DNA of 64,000 nt from Okeania sp. SIO1I7 (GTDB lineage Bacteria > Cyanobacteriota > Cyanobacteriia > Cyanobacteriales > Microcoleaceae): positions 106,656-170,655 of the forward strand of contig JAAHGF010000014.1 in NCBI GenBank assembly GCA_010672585.1. The letters run 5' to 3'. This document shows, piece by piece, positions 18,641 through 26,609 of this stretch (position 1 is the first letter of the stretch; each line of letters starts with the position of its first letter). The notes beneath the pieces were generated by a model. It did no database searches. It was not told the DNA's origin and saw nothing but the letters and a program-made list of their open reading frames with translations. The position numbers and the translations under genes are program-made.

Positions 18641-18667
18641 CACTAAAAACTATAACGTTTTAGTTTT

Positions 18668-18838
18668 TCAATCTACTCACTATTATATGATTTTTACTAA
18701 AATGGTATTCTAGCACGTTACTGAAATACTGAAAAAATTTTTGAGGCAAAACATAGGGTGGTTATGTATAAGCATTTTTTGTAGATTGGGTTAAAGTAAG
18801 AAAGTTTTGAGGGTTGCGGAGAATCAATTTTTGTCTTT
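18668..18838 (+). repeat. Long array module, copy 4, forming the Roco gene leader
   Basis: A diverged copy of the ~177-base module (TTGAGGCAAAACATAGGGTG for the usual CTAGCTAAGGCATAGGGTG). It ends about 40 bases upstream of the Roco start codon, so it must contain or abut the promoter of that gene. Confidence 0.85.
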
Positions 18839-18878
18839 GTAGGTATTATGGTGATTATAAAAATTATTTTATTGAGCT

Positions 18879-21800
18879 ATGACTTCTCCTAAAACAAATA
18901 AACATAATCAGATACCAGCATATTTTCAAAAAAAAATACAAGTAGCTAAGGATAACAAACTTAATAAATTAGATTTAAATTATGTCTATTATAGTAGAAA
19001 ATTAACTGAATTCCCTACTGATATTTGTAAATTATACCAGTTAGAATTATTATTTTTGAGAGGTAATATATTAACAAGTATACCAGAATCAATAACTAAA
19101 CTTTCCAATTTAACTAAGGTTGATTTAGGTGGCAATCAATTAACAAGCATCCCGGAATCAATAACTAAACTTTCCAATTTAATTTGGCTTAATTTAAGTG
19201 GTAATCAATTAACAAGCATTCCGGAATCAATCTCTAAACTCACCAATTTAACCCATCTTGATTTAAGTGATAATCAATTAAAAACTATCCCAGAATCAAT
19301 CTCTAAACTCACCAATTTAACTCGGCTTAATTTAAATTATAATCAATTAAAAAATCTCCCTGAATCTATCACTCAACTTACCAATTTAACTTGGCTTGGT
19401 TTAAGAGGCAATCCCCTAGAAACTCCACCAATAGAAATTGCTGAAAAAGGGATAGAAGCAATCATAGAATATTTCCAACAAATAAAAGCAGAAGGAACAG
19501 ATTATATCTATGAAGCCAAATTACTAATTATTGGAGAAGGTAGCGCTGGTAAAACAACTCTAGCTAATAAAATTCAAAACCCAGACTATCAACTACAAGA
19601 AGAAGATACCACCAAAGGAATTGAAGTTGATTACTGTAATTTTAAGACAAAAAATCAACATAACTTTCAGATGAATATTTGGGATTTTGGCGGACAAGAA
19701 ATTTATCATGCTACTCACCAATTTTTTCTGACCAAACGCTCGTTATATATTCTTGTGGCTGATACTCGTAAAGAGGATACAGATTTTTATTATTGGCTGA
19801 ACATAGCAGAATTGTTGAGCGATAATAGTCCTTTATTAATTATCAAAAACGAAAAACAAGAACGGAAACGAGAAATTAATCAGAGAGCATTACAAGGTCA
19901 ATTTTCTAATATCAAAGAAATTTTAGCTACTAATTTTGCTACTAACCGAGGATTAGAAAAAATTAGAACAGACATCCAACATTACATCAGTAATTTACCT
20001 CATATTGGCAGTGCCCTTCCTAAGACTTGGAAAAAAGTCCGTGAAGTATTAGAAACAGATGGTCGTAACTATATTAGTTTGACAGAATATTTATCTATTT
20101 GCGAAGAGAATGGCTTTAAGAAACGAGAGGATAAATTACAATTAAGTGGTTACTTACATGACTTAGGAGTTTGTCTTCATTTTCAAGATGACCCCTTATT
20201 AAATAAAACAGTTATTCTCAAACCAGAATGGGGAACAGCAGCAGTTTATAAAGCACTAGATAATCCGCAAGTTTATGATAATTTTGGCAAATTTACCAAA
20301 GATGATTTAACAAATATCTGGCATGAAGATAAATATGCCAATATGCACGACGAATTACTGCAATTAATGATTAAATTTAAACTTTGCTATAAAATTCCTG
20401 GTACTTCTCAAACCTATATTGCCCCTCAACTACTAACAGAAGCTCAACCAGAATATGACTGGGATGAAAATAATAATTTGATTTTACGTTACACTTACGA
20501 ATTTATGCCCAAGGGAATAATTACTCAGTTTATTGTGGCGATGCACAAGGATATTGAGGAGCAAAAATATGTATGGAAAAGTGGAGTTATTCTCAAGAAA
20601 AATGAAGCTAGAGCAGAAGTGATTGAATATTACGGTAAGAGAGAAATAAAAATTAGAATTTCTGGGCAACAAAAACGGGATTTAATGACCATTGTTACTC
20701 ACGAATTAGATAAAATTCATGGTTCCTATAATAATCGACTCAAATACAACAAACTAATTCCTTGTAATTGTACAACTTGTAAAAATACTCAAAATCCTCA
20801 CTTCTACAAATTTGAGAAATTAAACGAATGGAAAAGTAATGGAAGACAAAAAACTAACTGTGATAATTATCCCTATAATGAAGTTGATATCCGAAGTTTA
20901 ATTGATGATGTAATAGATAGTGGTATGAGTAGGGAATTTTTCCAAGTTAGCCATCCTAGAAACTATACAATAAATAATAGTAGTGGCTCAGTAATACATA
21001 TTAATGATAATCAGGTTATTGGCAGTCAAACTATGACTCAAAAAGTTGTCAATGACCAAAGTAGGAAAATTGAAAATCAAGATGGAAATGTTACGGGGAA
21101 TTTATTGGGTGATCAGAGTAATATCGCAGCTAAAGTCACAGGAAATTCTCCTCAACCAGAAACAGAGAAACCCAATAAACTTGGATTTTTAGAAGATGAA
21201 AAAATTCTCAACGACCAAAGTAGGAAAATTGAAAATCAAGGTGGAAATGTGATGGGGAATTTATTGGGTGATCAGAGTAATATCGCAGCTAAAGTCACAG
21301 GAAATTCTCCTCAACCAGAAACAGAGAAACCCAATAAACTTGGATTTTTAGAAGATGAAAAAATTCTCAACGACCAAAGCAGGAAAATTGAAAATCAAGG
21401 TGGAAATGTTACGGGGAATTTATTGGGTAATGAGAGTAATATCACAGCTAAAGTCACAGGAAATTCTCCTCAACCAGAAACAGAGAAACCCAATAAACTT
21501 GGATTTTTAGAAGATGAAAAAATTCTCAACGACCAAAGCAGGAAAATTGAAAATCAAGGTGGAAATGTGATGGGGAATCTATTGGGTGATCAGAGTAATA
21601 TCGCAGCTAAAGTCACAGGAAATTCTCCTCAACCAGAAACAGAGAAACCCAATAAACTTGGATTTTTAGAAGCTGAAAAAATTCTCAATGACCAAAGTAG
21701 GAAAATTGAAAATCAAGATGGAAATGTTACGGGGAATTTATTGGGTAATGAGAGTAATATCACAGCTAAAGTCACAGGAAAGTCTCCTCAACCAGAAACA

Positions 21801-22169
21801 GAGAAACCCAATAAACTTGGATTTTTAGAAGATGAAAAAATTCTCAACGACCAAAGCAGGAAAATTGAAAATCAAGGTGGAAATGTGATGGGGAATTTAT
21901 TGGGTGATCAGAGTAATATCGCAGCTAAAGTCACAGGAAAGTCTCCTCAACCAGAAAAACACAAATCCAAATTTTTTGGATTTTTAGATTTCTTGACTTG
22001 GATGCAGAATGGGCAAATTCTTTACTACTTAGGTTCTGCTATTCTTGGAGTTATTTTGCTGATTATTTATCCTAAGTTATTTCCCTCCGGGTTTCCTAAA
22101 TTGGTAGAGAAAATTCAAGATATATTTCCAGCTCCGCAAGTAGAAAAAGGATTCGATAACAATCAGTAA
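18879..22169 (+). CDS. LRR-Roc-COR (Roco) GTPase with 53-residue repeats and a C-terminal membrane anchor
   Basis: A 1096-residue multidomain protein. Leucine-rich repeats occupy about residues 45-190 (LTSIPESITKLSNLT-type, 23-residue period, six or seven repeats). The Roc GTPase (about 210-380) has P-loop GEGSAGKTTL (~218-227), switch II WDFGGQE (~267-273) and IKNEKQE at the G4 position. A COR domain follows (about 385-620), then a cysteine cluster CNCTTC (~629-634) with a later NC. Residues ~691-724 link to six tandem repeats (DNA 21051-21956). One transmembrane helix (about 1043-1065, ILYYLGSAILGVILLIIYP) precedes a short tail. Bacterial Roco proteins are dimerisation-regulated GTPases of mostly unknown role. 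No partner gene is adjacent; the hairpin array immediately upstream is the only associated feature. Confidence 0.92.
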   Translation: MTSPKTNKHNQIPAYFQKKIQVAKDNKLNKLDLNYVYYSRKLTEFPTDICKLYQLELLFLRGNILTSIPESITKLSNLTKVDLGGNQLTSIPESITKLSNLIWLNLSGNQLTSIPESISKLTNLTHLDLSDNQLKTIPESISKLTNLTRLNLNYNQLKNLPESITQLTNLTWLGLRGNPLETPPIEIAEKGIEAIIEYFQQIKAEGTDYIYEAKLLIIGEGSAGKTTLANKIQNPDYQLQEEDTTKGIEVDYCNFKTKNQHNFQMNIWDFGGQEIYHATHQFFLTKRSLYILVADTRKEDTDFYYWLNIAELLSDNSPLLIIKNEKQERKREINQRALQGQFSNIKEILATNFATNRGLEKIRTDIQHYISNLPHIGSALPKTWKKVREVLETDGRNYISLTEYLSICEENGFKKREDKLQLSGYLHDLGVCLHFQDDPLLNKTVILKPEWGTAAVYKALDNPQVYDNFGKFTKDDLTNIWHEDKYANMHDELLQLMIKFKLCYKIPGTSQTYIAPQLLTEAQPEYDWDENNNLILRYTYEFMPKGIITQFIVAMHKDIEEQKYVWKSGVILKKNEARAEVIEYYGKREIKIRISGQQKRDLMTIVTHELDKIHGSYNNRLKYNKLIPCNCTTCKNTQNPHFYKFEKLNEWKSNGRQKTNCDNYPYNEVDIRSLIDDVIDSGMSREFFQVSHPRNYTINNSSGSVIHINDNQVIGSQTMTQKVVNDQSRKIENQDGNVTGNLLGDQSNIAAKVTGNSPQPETEKPNKLGFLEDEKILNDQSRKIENQGGNVMGNLLGDQSNIAAKVTGNSPQPETEKPNKLGFLEDEKILNDQSRKIENQGGNVTGNLLGNESNITAKVTGNSPQPETEKPNKLGFLEDEKILNDQSRKIENQGGNVMGNLLGDQSNIAAKVTGNSPQPETEKPNKLGFLEAEKILNDQSRKIENQDGNVTGNLLGNESNITAKVTGKSPQPETEKPNKLGFLEDEKILNDQSRKIENQGGNVMGNLLGDQSNIAAKVTGKSPQPEKHKSKFFGFLDFLTWMQNGQILYYLGSAILGVILLIIYPKLFPSGFPKLVEKIQDIFPAPQVEKGFDNNQ
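21051..21956 (+). repeat. Six in-frame 159-base repeats inside the Roco gene
   Basis: Units begin at 21051, 21210, 21369, 21528, 21687 and 21846; the last is shorter. Each encodes NDQSRKIENQ, then GNV, NLLG, SNI, KVTG and PKLGFLE-like segments. Units 2-6 alternate between two versions (GNVM/DQSNIAA and GNVT/NESNITA), so the block appears to have grown by duplication of a two-unit, 318-base piece. Near-identity at the DNA level implies recent expansion or homogenisation. Confidence 0.92.
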
Positions 22170-22208
22170 TATTACAGCGGGTTCCACCTTGGTAAGGTAC
22201 ACCCCGAA

Positions 22209-22225
22209 GCGAGCAAGATGCTCGC
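22209..22225. repeat. Small palindrome GCGAGC-AAGAT-GCTCGC
   Basis: A 6-bp perfect stem with a 5-base loop, about 40 bases after the Roco stop. It resembles dispersed cyanobacterial palindromes. No U-run follows, so terminator function is not supported. Confidence 0.45.
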
Positions 22226-22244
22226 ACTGGGAACATTTAATTTT

Positions 22245-22326
22245 TCATATCTGTACTTCATAAGACAACTGTTTAATTTGACTCTGAATTTCTGGTGAAA
22301 CTTCTCCCAATAATCGCCGAATAGGT
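22245..22326 (-). pseudogene. Fragment resembling a DUF4351 C-terminus
   Basis: An open minus-strand stretch of 26 codons reading LLGEVSPEIQSQIKQLS, which resembles the DUF4351 domain at the C-terminus of many cyanobacterial Rpn/PD-(D/E)XK-type proteins. Its upstream end stops at a TTAATTA heptamer run (22327-22350). It is too short to be functional; the assignment is tentative. Confidence 0.35.
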
Positions 22327-22345
22327 AATTATTAATTATTAATTA

Positions 22346-22561
22346 TTAATTGTTGAACCCATCTTTCACATTTCCCGCTAAAATTTGTTCAGTTGCACTA
22401 TCAATTTTTTGGCGTAATTCCTCTAGTTGACTATCAACTTCATTATGATATTCAGCTAAAATAATAATTTCAATTTTTTGACCTGCTGCAAATGGCAAAT
22501 CTGATAAAAATAATTGCTGAGGATTATCAATTATTATAGATTTTTTGAAGCATTCATCGGT
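22346..22561 (-). pseudogene. Small antitoxin-like protein, start codon apparently lost
   Basis: A 71-codon open stretch on the minus strand, bounded upstream by TAA. The readable sequence includes IIIDNPQQLFLSDLPFAAGQ, KIEIIILAEYHNEVDS, LEELRQKIDSATEQILAGNV and an end at GFNN. It resembles the short cyanobacterial proteins that usually precede toxin or nuclease genes as antitoxin-like partners. No ATG, GTG or TTG lies before the conserved IDNPQ segment in this frame, so translation is unlikely unless ATT or ATA is used. The C-terminal end runs into a TTAATTA heptamer run, after which the DUF4351-like fragment begins. Together they look like the ruins of a two-gene module. Confidence 0.45.
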
Positions 22562-23027
22562 TTAATTAACTCCTTAATATTAGGCATTTAAGATGATAAT
22601 TGTAGAACTTTAATCAAACATTTGCTAAGGTTGAATCTCGAATAAAACTACTTGCTTTAATGATTTCTCAAGCTATTTCAGATCAAATACGCTTACTTTG
22701 GAGAATAAGGTTCTAAAAGAGGCAAAAACTCCTAATTTGCTAGAGTTTAGTGAGTAAACCTCTACAGTATTGAATTGTACCAATACTACCAGATTTGATA
22801 TCATTCAATTCTACCGTAATATTAGGACTAAGTTCAACACTGGTAAATTCTGTTTGCAAAGCATTTCCGCAGGAAAAACTCAGTCAAAAATTACTTCTAA
22901 CTTCTGACTTTATATAAAATGGAGCGTTATGACAGGTTGTTAAATGCTTTTCATAGTCTAGATTTTAGCGATCTAACGCACCCTAAAAATCGAAAGTTAG
23001 ATTTTTAATTTTTTACTTTTAACTTTT
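22562..23027. other. Gene-free stretch with possible degraded coding scraps
   Basis: No intact frame. The minus strand at about 22780-22860 can be read as a short open piece (TEFTSVELSPNITVELNDIK) with no start and no family I recognise. Confidence 0.3.
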
Positions 23028-23175
23028 AACTTCTCTTACTTTTGACTTTTGAATCTTTAACTTGTCTTACTTTTGACTTTTGACTTTTGAATTTTTAACT
23101 TGTATTACTTTTGACTTTTGACTTTTGACTTTTGAATTTTTAACTTGTCTTACTTCTGAATTCTGACTTCTGAAT
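23028..23175 (-). repeat. TCAAAAG-type heptamer repeat overlapping the ATPase 3' end
   Basis: Repeated ACTTTTGACTTTTGA and TCTGAATTCTGACT units. From 23067 onward this DNA is read in frame as the last ~35 codons of the P-type ATPase. Confidence 0.85.
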
Positions 23176-25112
23176 TCTGACTTCATAGACGCTCGACTAG
23201 AATTAAAAATAGCAATTAACGCCACACCAACATCTGCAAATACCGCTTCCCAAATATTTGCCAACCCTGCTATTCCCAACAAAATAAACAACCCCTTTAC
23301 TCCTATCGCAAAACCAATATTTTGCCAAACAATGCGACGCGTTTTCCTGCCAATTTGTATTGCTTCGGCAACCTTAGAAGGAGCATCGCTCATAATTACA
23401 ACATCTGCAGTTTCAATTGCGGCATCTGACCCCATACTTCCCATGGCCATACCAACATCAGCACGGGCAATAACCGGAGCATCATTAATTCCATCACCAA
23501 CAAAAGCAACTTTCCCATTATTTTTATGGAGTAATTTTTCAATGGCAATAACTTTACCTTCTGGCAATAATTCCGCTTGATAATCATCTAAACCTAAATT
23601 TTTTGCCACCCGTTGAGCAACAGTTTGATTATCTCCAGTTAACATTACAGTTTTTTCTACACCCAAACTTTTCAAAGATTTAATTGCCCGAGCAGCATCT
23701 AATTTAATTTGGTCAGATATTACGATATAACCAACATATTTACTATCAATTGCCAAATGAACTGCGGTATCTCCAATATCACAAATATCATGTTGAATAT
23801 CTTCTAAATGTAGGAGACGCTCGCTTCCCGCAATAACTGTTTTATTACCAACTTTTGCCTTAATTCCACACCCGGCAATTTCTTCATATTCTGACACATC
23901 AGAATAATCAATTTTCCGAGAATTATATTTAGAAACTGCTTGAGCAATAGGATGATTTGATAAAGATTCAACCTTAGCTACTACTGCGATTAAATCTGGT
24001 TTAGTCAAGCCATTTTTTGTCACAATATCTGTCACCTGAAGTTTACCTTCTGTCAAAGTTCCAGTTTTATCAAAAACCACAGTTTTAATCGCAGCTAAAT
24101 CATCTAAAAAAGTAGAACCTTTGACTAATATTCCTCGTTTTGCCGCTCCACCAACTCCACCAAAATAACCCAAAGGAATGCTAATTACTAATCCACAAGG
24201 ACAAGAAACTACTAATACAATTAAAGCTCTATTTATCCAATCTGCATAAGTAGCACCGGAGATAAATAGAGGAGGCAGAAGAGCGATCGCTAAAGAAATA
24301 AAGACAACTACTGGAGTATAGTACCTGGCAAAAGTTGTCATAAATCTTTCAGTTTTAGATTTTTTAGTTTTGGCAGTTTCAACTAACTCTAAAATCCTGG
24401 AAATTGAAGATTCAGAAAATGGCTTAGTAACGTAAATAGTTAATACTCCAGTTTGGTTAACCATCCCTGCTAATATTGTTTGCCCAACTGTAAAATTTCT
24501 AGGTATTGATTCTCCAGTCAAAGCAGAAGTATCAACTTGGGAACTTCCAGAAATAATTTCACCATCTAAAGGGATTTTTTCTCCTGGTTTAACAACTATC
24601 TCACTACCAACTGCCACTATTTCAGGAGAGACTTTTTGTAGAGAATTATCAATTTTTAAATTGGCATAATCTGGACGAATTTCTAATAATGACTTGATAG
24701 AACTACGGGAACGTTTTACAGAATATTCTTGGAATGTTTCGCCAATTTGATAAAACAACATAACTGCCACTGCTTCCGGCAACTTATTAATAGCGATCGC
24801 TGCCAATGTAGCTACAGTCATTAAAAAATTTTCATCAAATATTCTACCTTTCAAAATATTTTTTCCAGCAGTAGTAAGTACAGTCCAACCACTATATATA
24901 TAGATAGGAATAAACACTATATATTTTCCTATGCCATAGATATTATTTTGTAATTGTTGATAGAAAATCAAACCTAAAATATAGATAATAATGACGGGAA
25001 GTAGGGGTAAAATTTCCTGTTTTAAACTAGACCCTTGAATAGGTAGGTTAATATCAGTATGGTTTTCTTCATGGTGACAGCTACAACAATGAGAATGATT
25101 ATGATTGATCAT
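23067..25112 (-). CDS. Heavy-metal translocating P1B-type ATPase (Zn/Cd/Co type)
   Basis: Exports divalent heavy metal across the plasma membrane using ATP. I start it at the ATG at 25112 (MINHNHSHCCSCHHEE), a His/Cys-rich metal-binding N-terminus; an ATG nine codons upstream is possible. Visible landmarks: paired membrane helices in the first ~120 residues, TGESIPR in the actuator domain, the metal-site SCPCGL in a membrane helix, the phosphorylation site DKTGTLTEG, HPIA in the nucleotide-binding domain, MLTGDNQ, and GDGINDAP in the hinge. CPC with a His-rich N-terminus and no HMA domain fits Zn/Cd transporters (zntA/cadA/ziaA-like). The final ~35 residues are Lys/Ser-rich and encoded by heptamer repeats. 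Confidence 0.9.
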   Translation of the reverse strand: MINHNHSHCCSCHHEENHTDINLPIQGSSLKQEILPLLPVIIIYILGLIFYQQLQNNIYGIGKYIVFIPIYIYSGWTVLTTAGKNILKGRIFDENFLMTVATLAAIAINKLPEAVAVMLFYQIGETFQEYSVKRSRSSIKSLLEIRPDYANLKIDNSLQKVSPEIVAVGSEIVVKPGEKIPLDGEIISGSSQVDTSALTGESIPRNFTVGQTILAGMVNQTGVLTIYVTKPFSESSISRILELVETAKTKKSKTERFMTTFARYYTPVVVFISLAIALLPPLFISGATYADWINRALIVLVVSCPCGLVISIPLGYFGGVGGAAKRGILVKGSTFLDDLAAIKTVVFDKTGTLTEGKLQVTDIVTKNGLTKPDLIAVVAKVESLSNHPIAQAVSKYNSRKIDYSDVSEYEEIAGCGIKAKVGNKTVIAGSERLLHLEDIQHDICDIGDTAVHLAIDSKYVGYIVISDQIKLDAARAIKSLKSLGVEKTVMLTGDNQTVAQRVAKNLGLDDYQAELLPEGKVIAIEKLLHKNNGKVAFVGDGINDAPVIARADVGMAMGSMGSDAAIETADVVIMSDAPSKVAEAIQIGRKTRRIVWQNIGFAIGVKGLFILLGIAGLANIWEAVFADVGVALIAIFNSSRASMKSEFRSQNSEVRQVKNSKVKSQKSKVIQVKNSKVKSQK

Positions 25113-25571
25113 TTTTATGATGCTCCTCAAGCAAGACAATTTTTTATTGTAAATATTATAATCAATTCAATTCAAAATCAACCTATATATTATACCCTCT
25201 TGATAAATATTTGTTACAAATGCTAGAAATGATCAAGAAGGAAAAGGGAAGAAGGAAGAAGAAAAAAATTTTGAAAAAAAGGAAAAAACAATGGAAATAA
25301 ATATCTAAAATGAATTAGACCAGCTATTTTTAACCATACCTGCTCGATATCTACCTTTTTGTAGCATTCTTTTTTCAAATTGGTATTATTTCTATTTGAA
25401 ATACTCAACTAAAATTAATAGAAAAAATTTATAGAAAATAGGAAATAATAGTGAATAATCAAAAAAGGATAAACAATATTGGTAGTAGTGCACAAATAGC
25501 GATCTTCCCAAAAATAAACATAGTTTATCTGCACCTAAATAAAATTATTTACCTACTCCAATTCTATATAA
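25113..25571. other. AT-rich spacer, nothing recognised
   Basis: It includes purine-rich AAGAAGGAAGAAG scraps near 25235 and poly-A stretches. No ArsR/SmtB-type regulator gene is present next to the metal ATPase. Confidence 0.35.
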
Positions 25572-25662
25572 TAGACATCTCCAGAAAAGAGGGAACAGGG
25601 AGGAATAATTGATAATTTATGGGTAATAATTGATTTTATTTTTGATTTTTACCAGATGTCTA
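25572..25662. mobile_element. 91-bp MITE-like element with TAGACATCT/AGATGTCTA ends
   Basis: TAGACATCT at the left and AGATGTCTA at the right form a perfect 9-bp inverted repeat. The inner sequence contains AGAGGGAACAGGG, a TTATGGGTAATAATTGATT stretch and GATTTTTACC. A second copy with the same internal order is at 29193-29299; fragments occur near 5685 and 61500. Confidence 0.6.
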
Positions 25663-26077
25663 ATAGACTTTTTGCAGAAGCAGGCAATAACTCTGGAAAG
25701 CAACAGCGGTGCGACCCCGCGACGACGACAGCTCCCTTGCGGAATGCTGACCAAGAGAGGGAAGGGGCACCAAGAGAGGCAACAGGGAAGAAAATTTATA
25801 AAAAAAGCATAAACAATGCTCTACCTTTGTAATTTCTACCAGATGTCTAATGTTTACAATATCAGGAACTTAGTCTTACAAAATGTGTAATTAATTTTGT
25901 GTACCTACTTAAATACTATTCCAATATAATTCAAATATATCATGTCCATTGGTATCATTTATGTAAACCCAAGGGCGAATATCTACAAGAAATTTAAGTT
26001 TTTTTCTTGCTCAATAGTCCTCCTTCCTCTTCCCTCTTCCTTTTCCCTTCTTCCTTCTTTAATTCTTTCTTTCAAAT
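25663..26077. other. Gene-free stretch with a GC-rich mosaic scrap
   Basis: 25700-25760 holds AGCGGTGCGACCCCGCGACG, related to the block at 54665-54725. A further ACCAGATGTCTAA scrap of the 91-bp element lies near 25840. The short frames here are not credible genes. Confidence 0.35.
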
Positions 26078-26509
26078 TTATACCAAACCTGCTGCTTGTA
26101 ATGCTGCCCAAACTCTATTTGAACACATCTGTGGTGTTAGAGTCGCGATCGCCAACCACTGAATACCCAGAGGTCCGACTTCTGGGTCATCACTACTAAG
26201 ATTAGTTGGTTTAGGTTCCACCCTACACTGATAGATAATATTTAAAGCATGAAGCATCTTCCCCTCTCCTTGAGGAAAAAATTTCTCTGCTATTGTTAGC
26301 AGTCGCTCTACTTGAAAATCAGTAATTCCTGTTTCTTCTCTAATTTCCCGTGCTAGTCCCTCCATCAGGGTCTCTTGTGGTTGGAGTCCCCCTCCTGGTA
26401 AGTCCCAACAATTAGGTTCTGGGTCTGTCATTTGATGCAGCAACAAAACTTGATTGTCTGCGACGAATAACCCCAATACTGCTACTCTCAATCTTACTTC
26501 TGTTTGCAT
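26078..26509 (-). CDS. Nudix hydrolase
   Basis: A 143-residue Nudix protein. The Nudix box is complete: GGLQPQETLMEGLAREIREE (about residues 40-59) followed by TGI, satisfying GX5EX7REUXEEXGU, with the glutamates that bind the catalytic magnesium. The preceding VLLLHQMTDPEPNCWDLPGG is the typical substrate-side strand. The fold hydrolyses a nucleoside diphosphate linked to another group; the exact substrate cannot be read from the sequence, and there is no MutT-specific or ADP-ribose-specific signature that I can name. It stands alone, about 100 bases from the tnpB end of an IS200/IS605 element. The start ATG is followed directly by the conserved first strand, so the N-terminus looks correct. 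Confidence 0.88.
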   Translation of the reverse strand: MQTEVRLRVAVLGLFVADNQVLLLHQMTDPEPNCWDLPGGGLQPQETLMEGLAREIREETGITDFQVERLLTIAEKFFPQGEGKMLHALNIIYQCRVEPKPTNLSSDDPEVGPLGIQWLAIATLTPQMCSNRVWAALQAAGLV

Positions 26510-26575
26510 TTATTCTAATTAATATCAACTCAACCTCTTTAAGATATTAAGTTGAAGTATAGTTATGTGAAGTCT

Positions 26576-26606
26576 CTCCCGTTAAATCTCGCGATTATAA
26601 CGGGAG
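26576..26606 (-). ncRNA. End hairpin and probable omega-RNA (reRNA) scaffold region
   Basis: CTCCCGTTA pairs with TAACGGGAG around a 13-base loop, just past the tnpB stop. By analogy to ISDra2 and other TnpB systems, the minus-strand transcript of the tnpB 3' end through this hairpin would form the guide RNA, with the guide read from the flank beyond the element (about 26550 downward). The RNA itself is inferred. Confidence 0.5.
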
Positions 26607-26609
26607 CTT

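Larger units (their letters stand above)
17132..18667 (+). repeat. Array of 17 hairpin-forming cores in five clusters
   Basis: Seventeen copies of a 22-base core: AAAACTA, an 8-base loop (usually CAACGTCT or TAACGTCT), TAGTTTT. Each can fold into a 7-bp stem. Core starts: 17132, 17195, 17258; 17457, 17520, 17583, 17646; 17845, 17909, 17973, 18037; 18236, 18299, 18361, 18424, 18486; 18646. Within clusters the period is 63 (clusters 1 and 2), 64 (cluster 3) or 62-63 (cluster 4). The linker carries TTGTAG-A-TTTT, which can pair with the next AAAACTACAA, and a variable three-base position (GGC, AGT, GCT) in cluster 3. Linkers are nearly identical, so this is not CRISPR. Period changes rule out one continuous coding frame. 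Confidence 0.9.

Noticed and set aside
17132-18667. CRISPR-like array (22-base repeat, ~41-base spacers)
   Set aside because: The linkers between cores are nearly identical to one another, the array is broken by ~177-base modules, and no cas gene is present.
17132-18667. Integron attC sites
   Set aside because: The cores lack the R and L box arrangement, no cassettes lie between them, and no integrase is in the window.
26550-26606. Rho-independent terminator for tnpB
   Set aside because: The same hairpin lies at the other end of the element in the same orientation, so it is the transposon end; no T-run follows.
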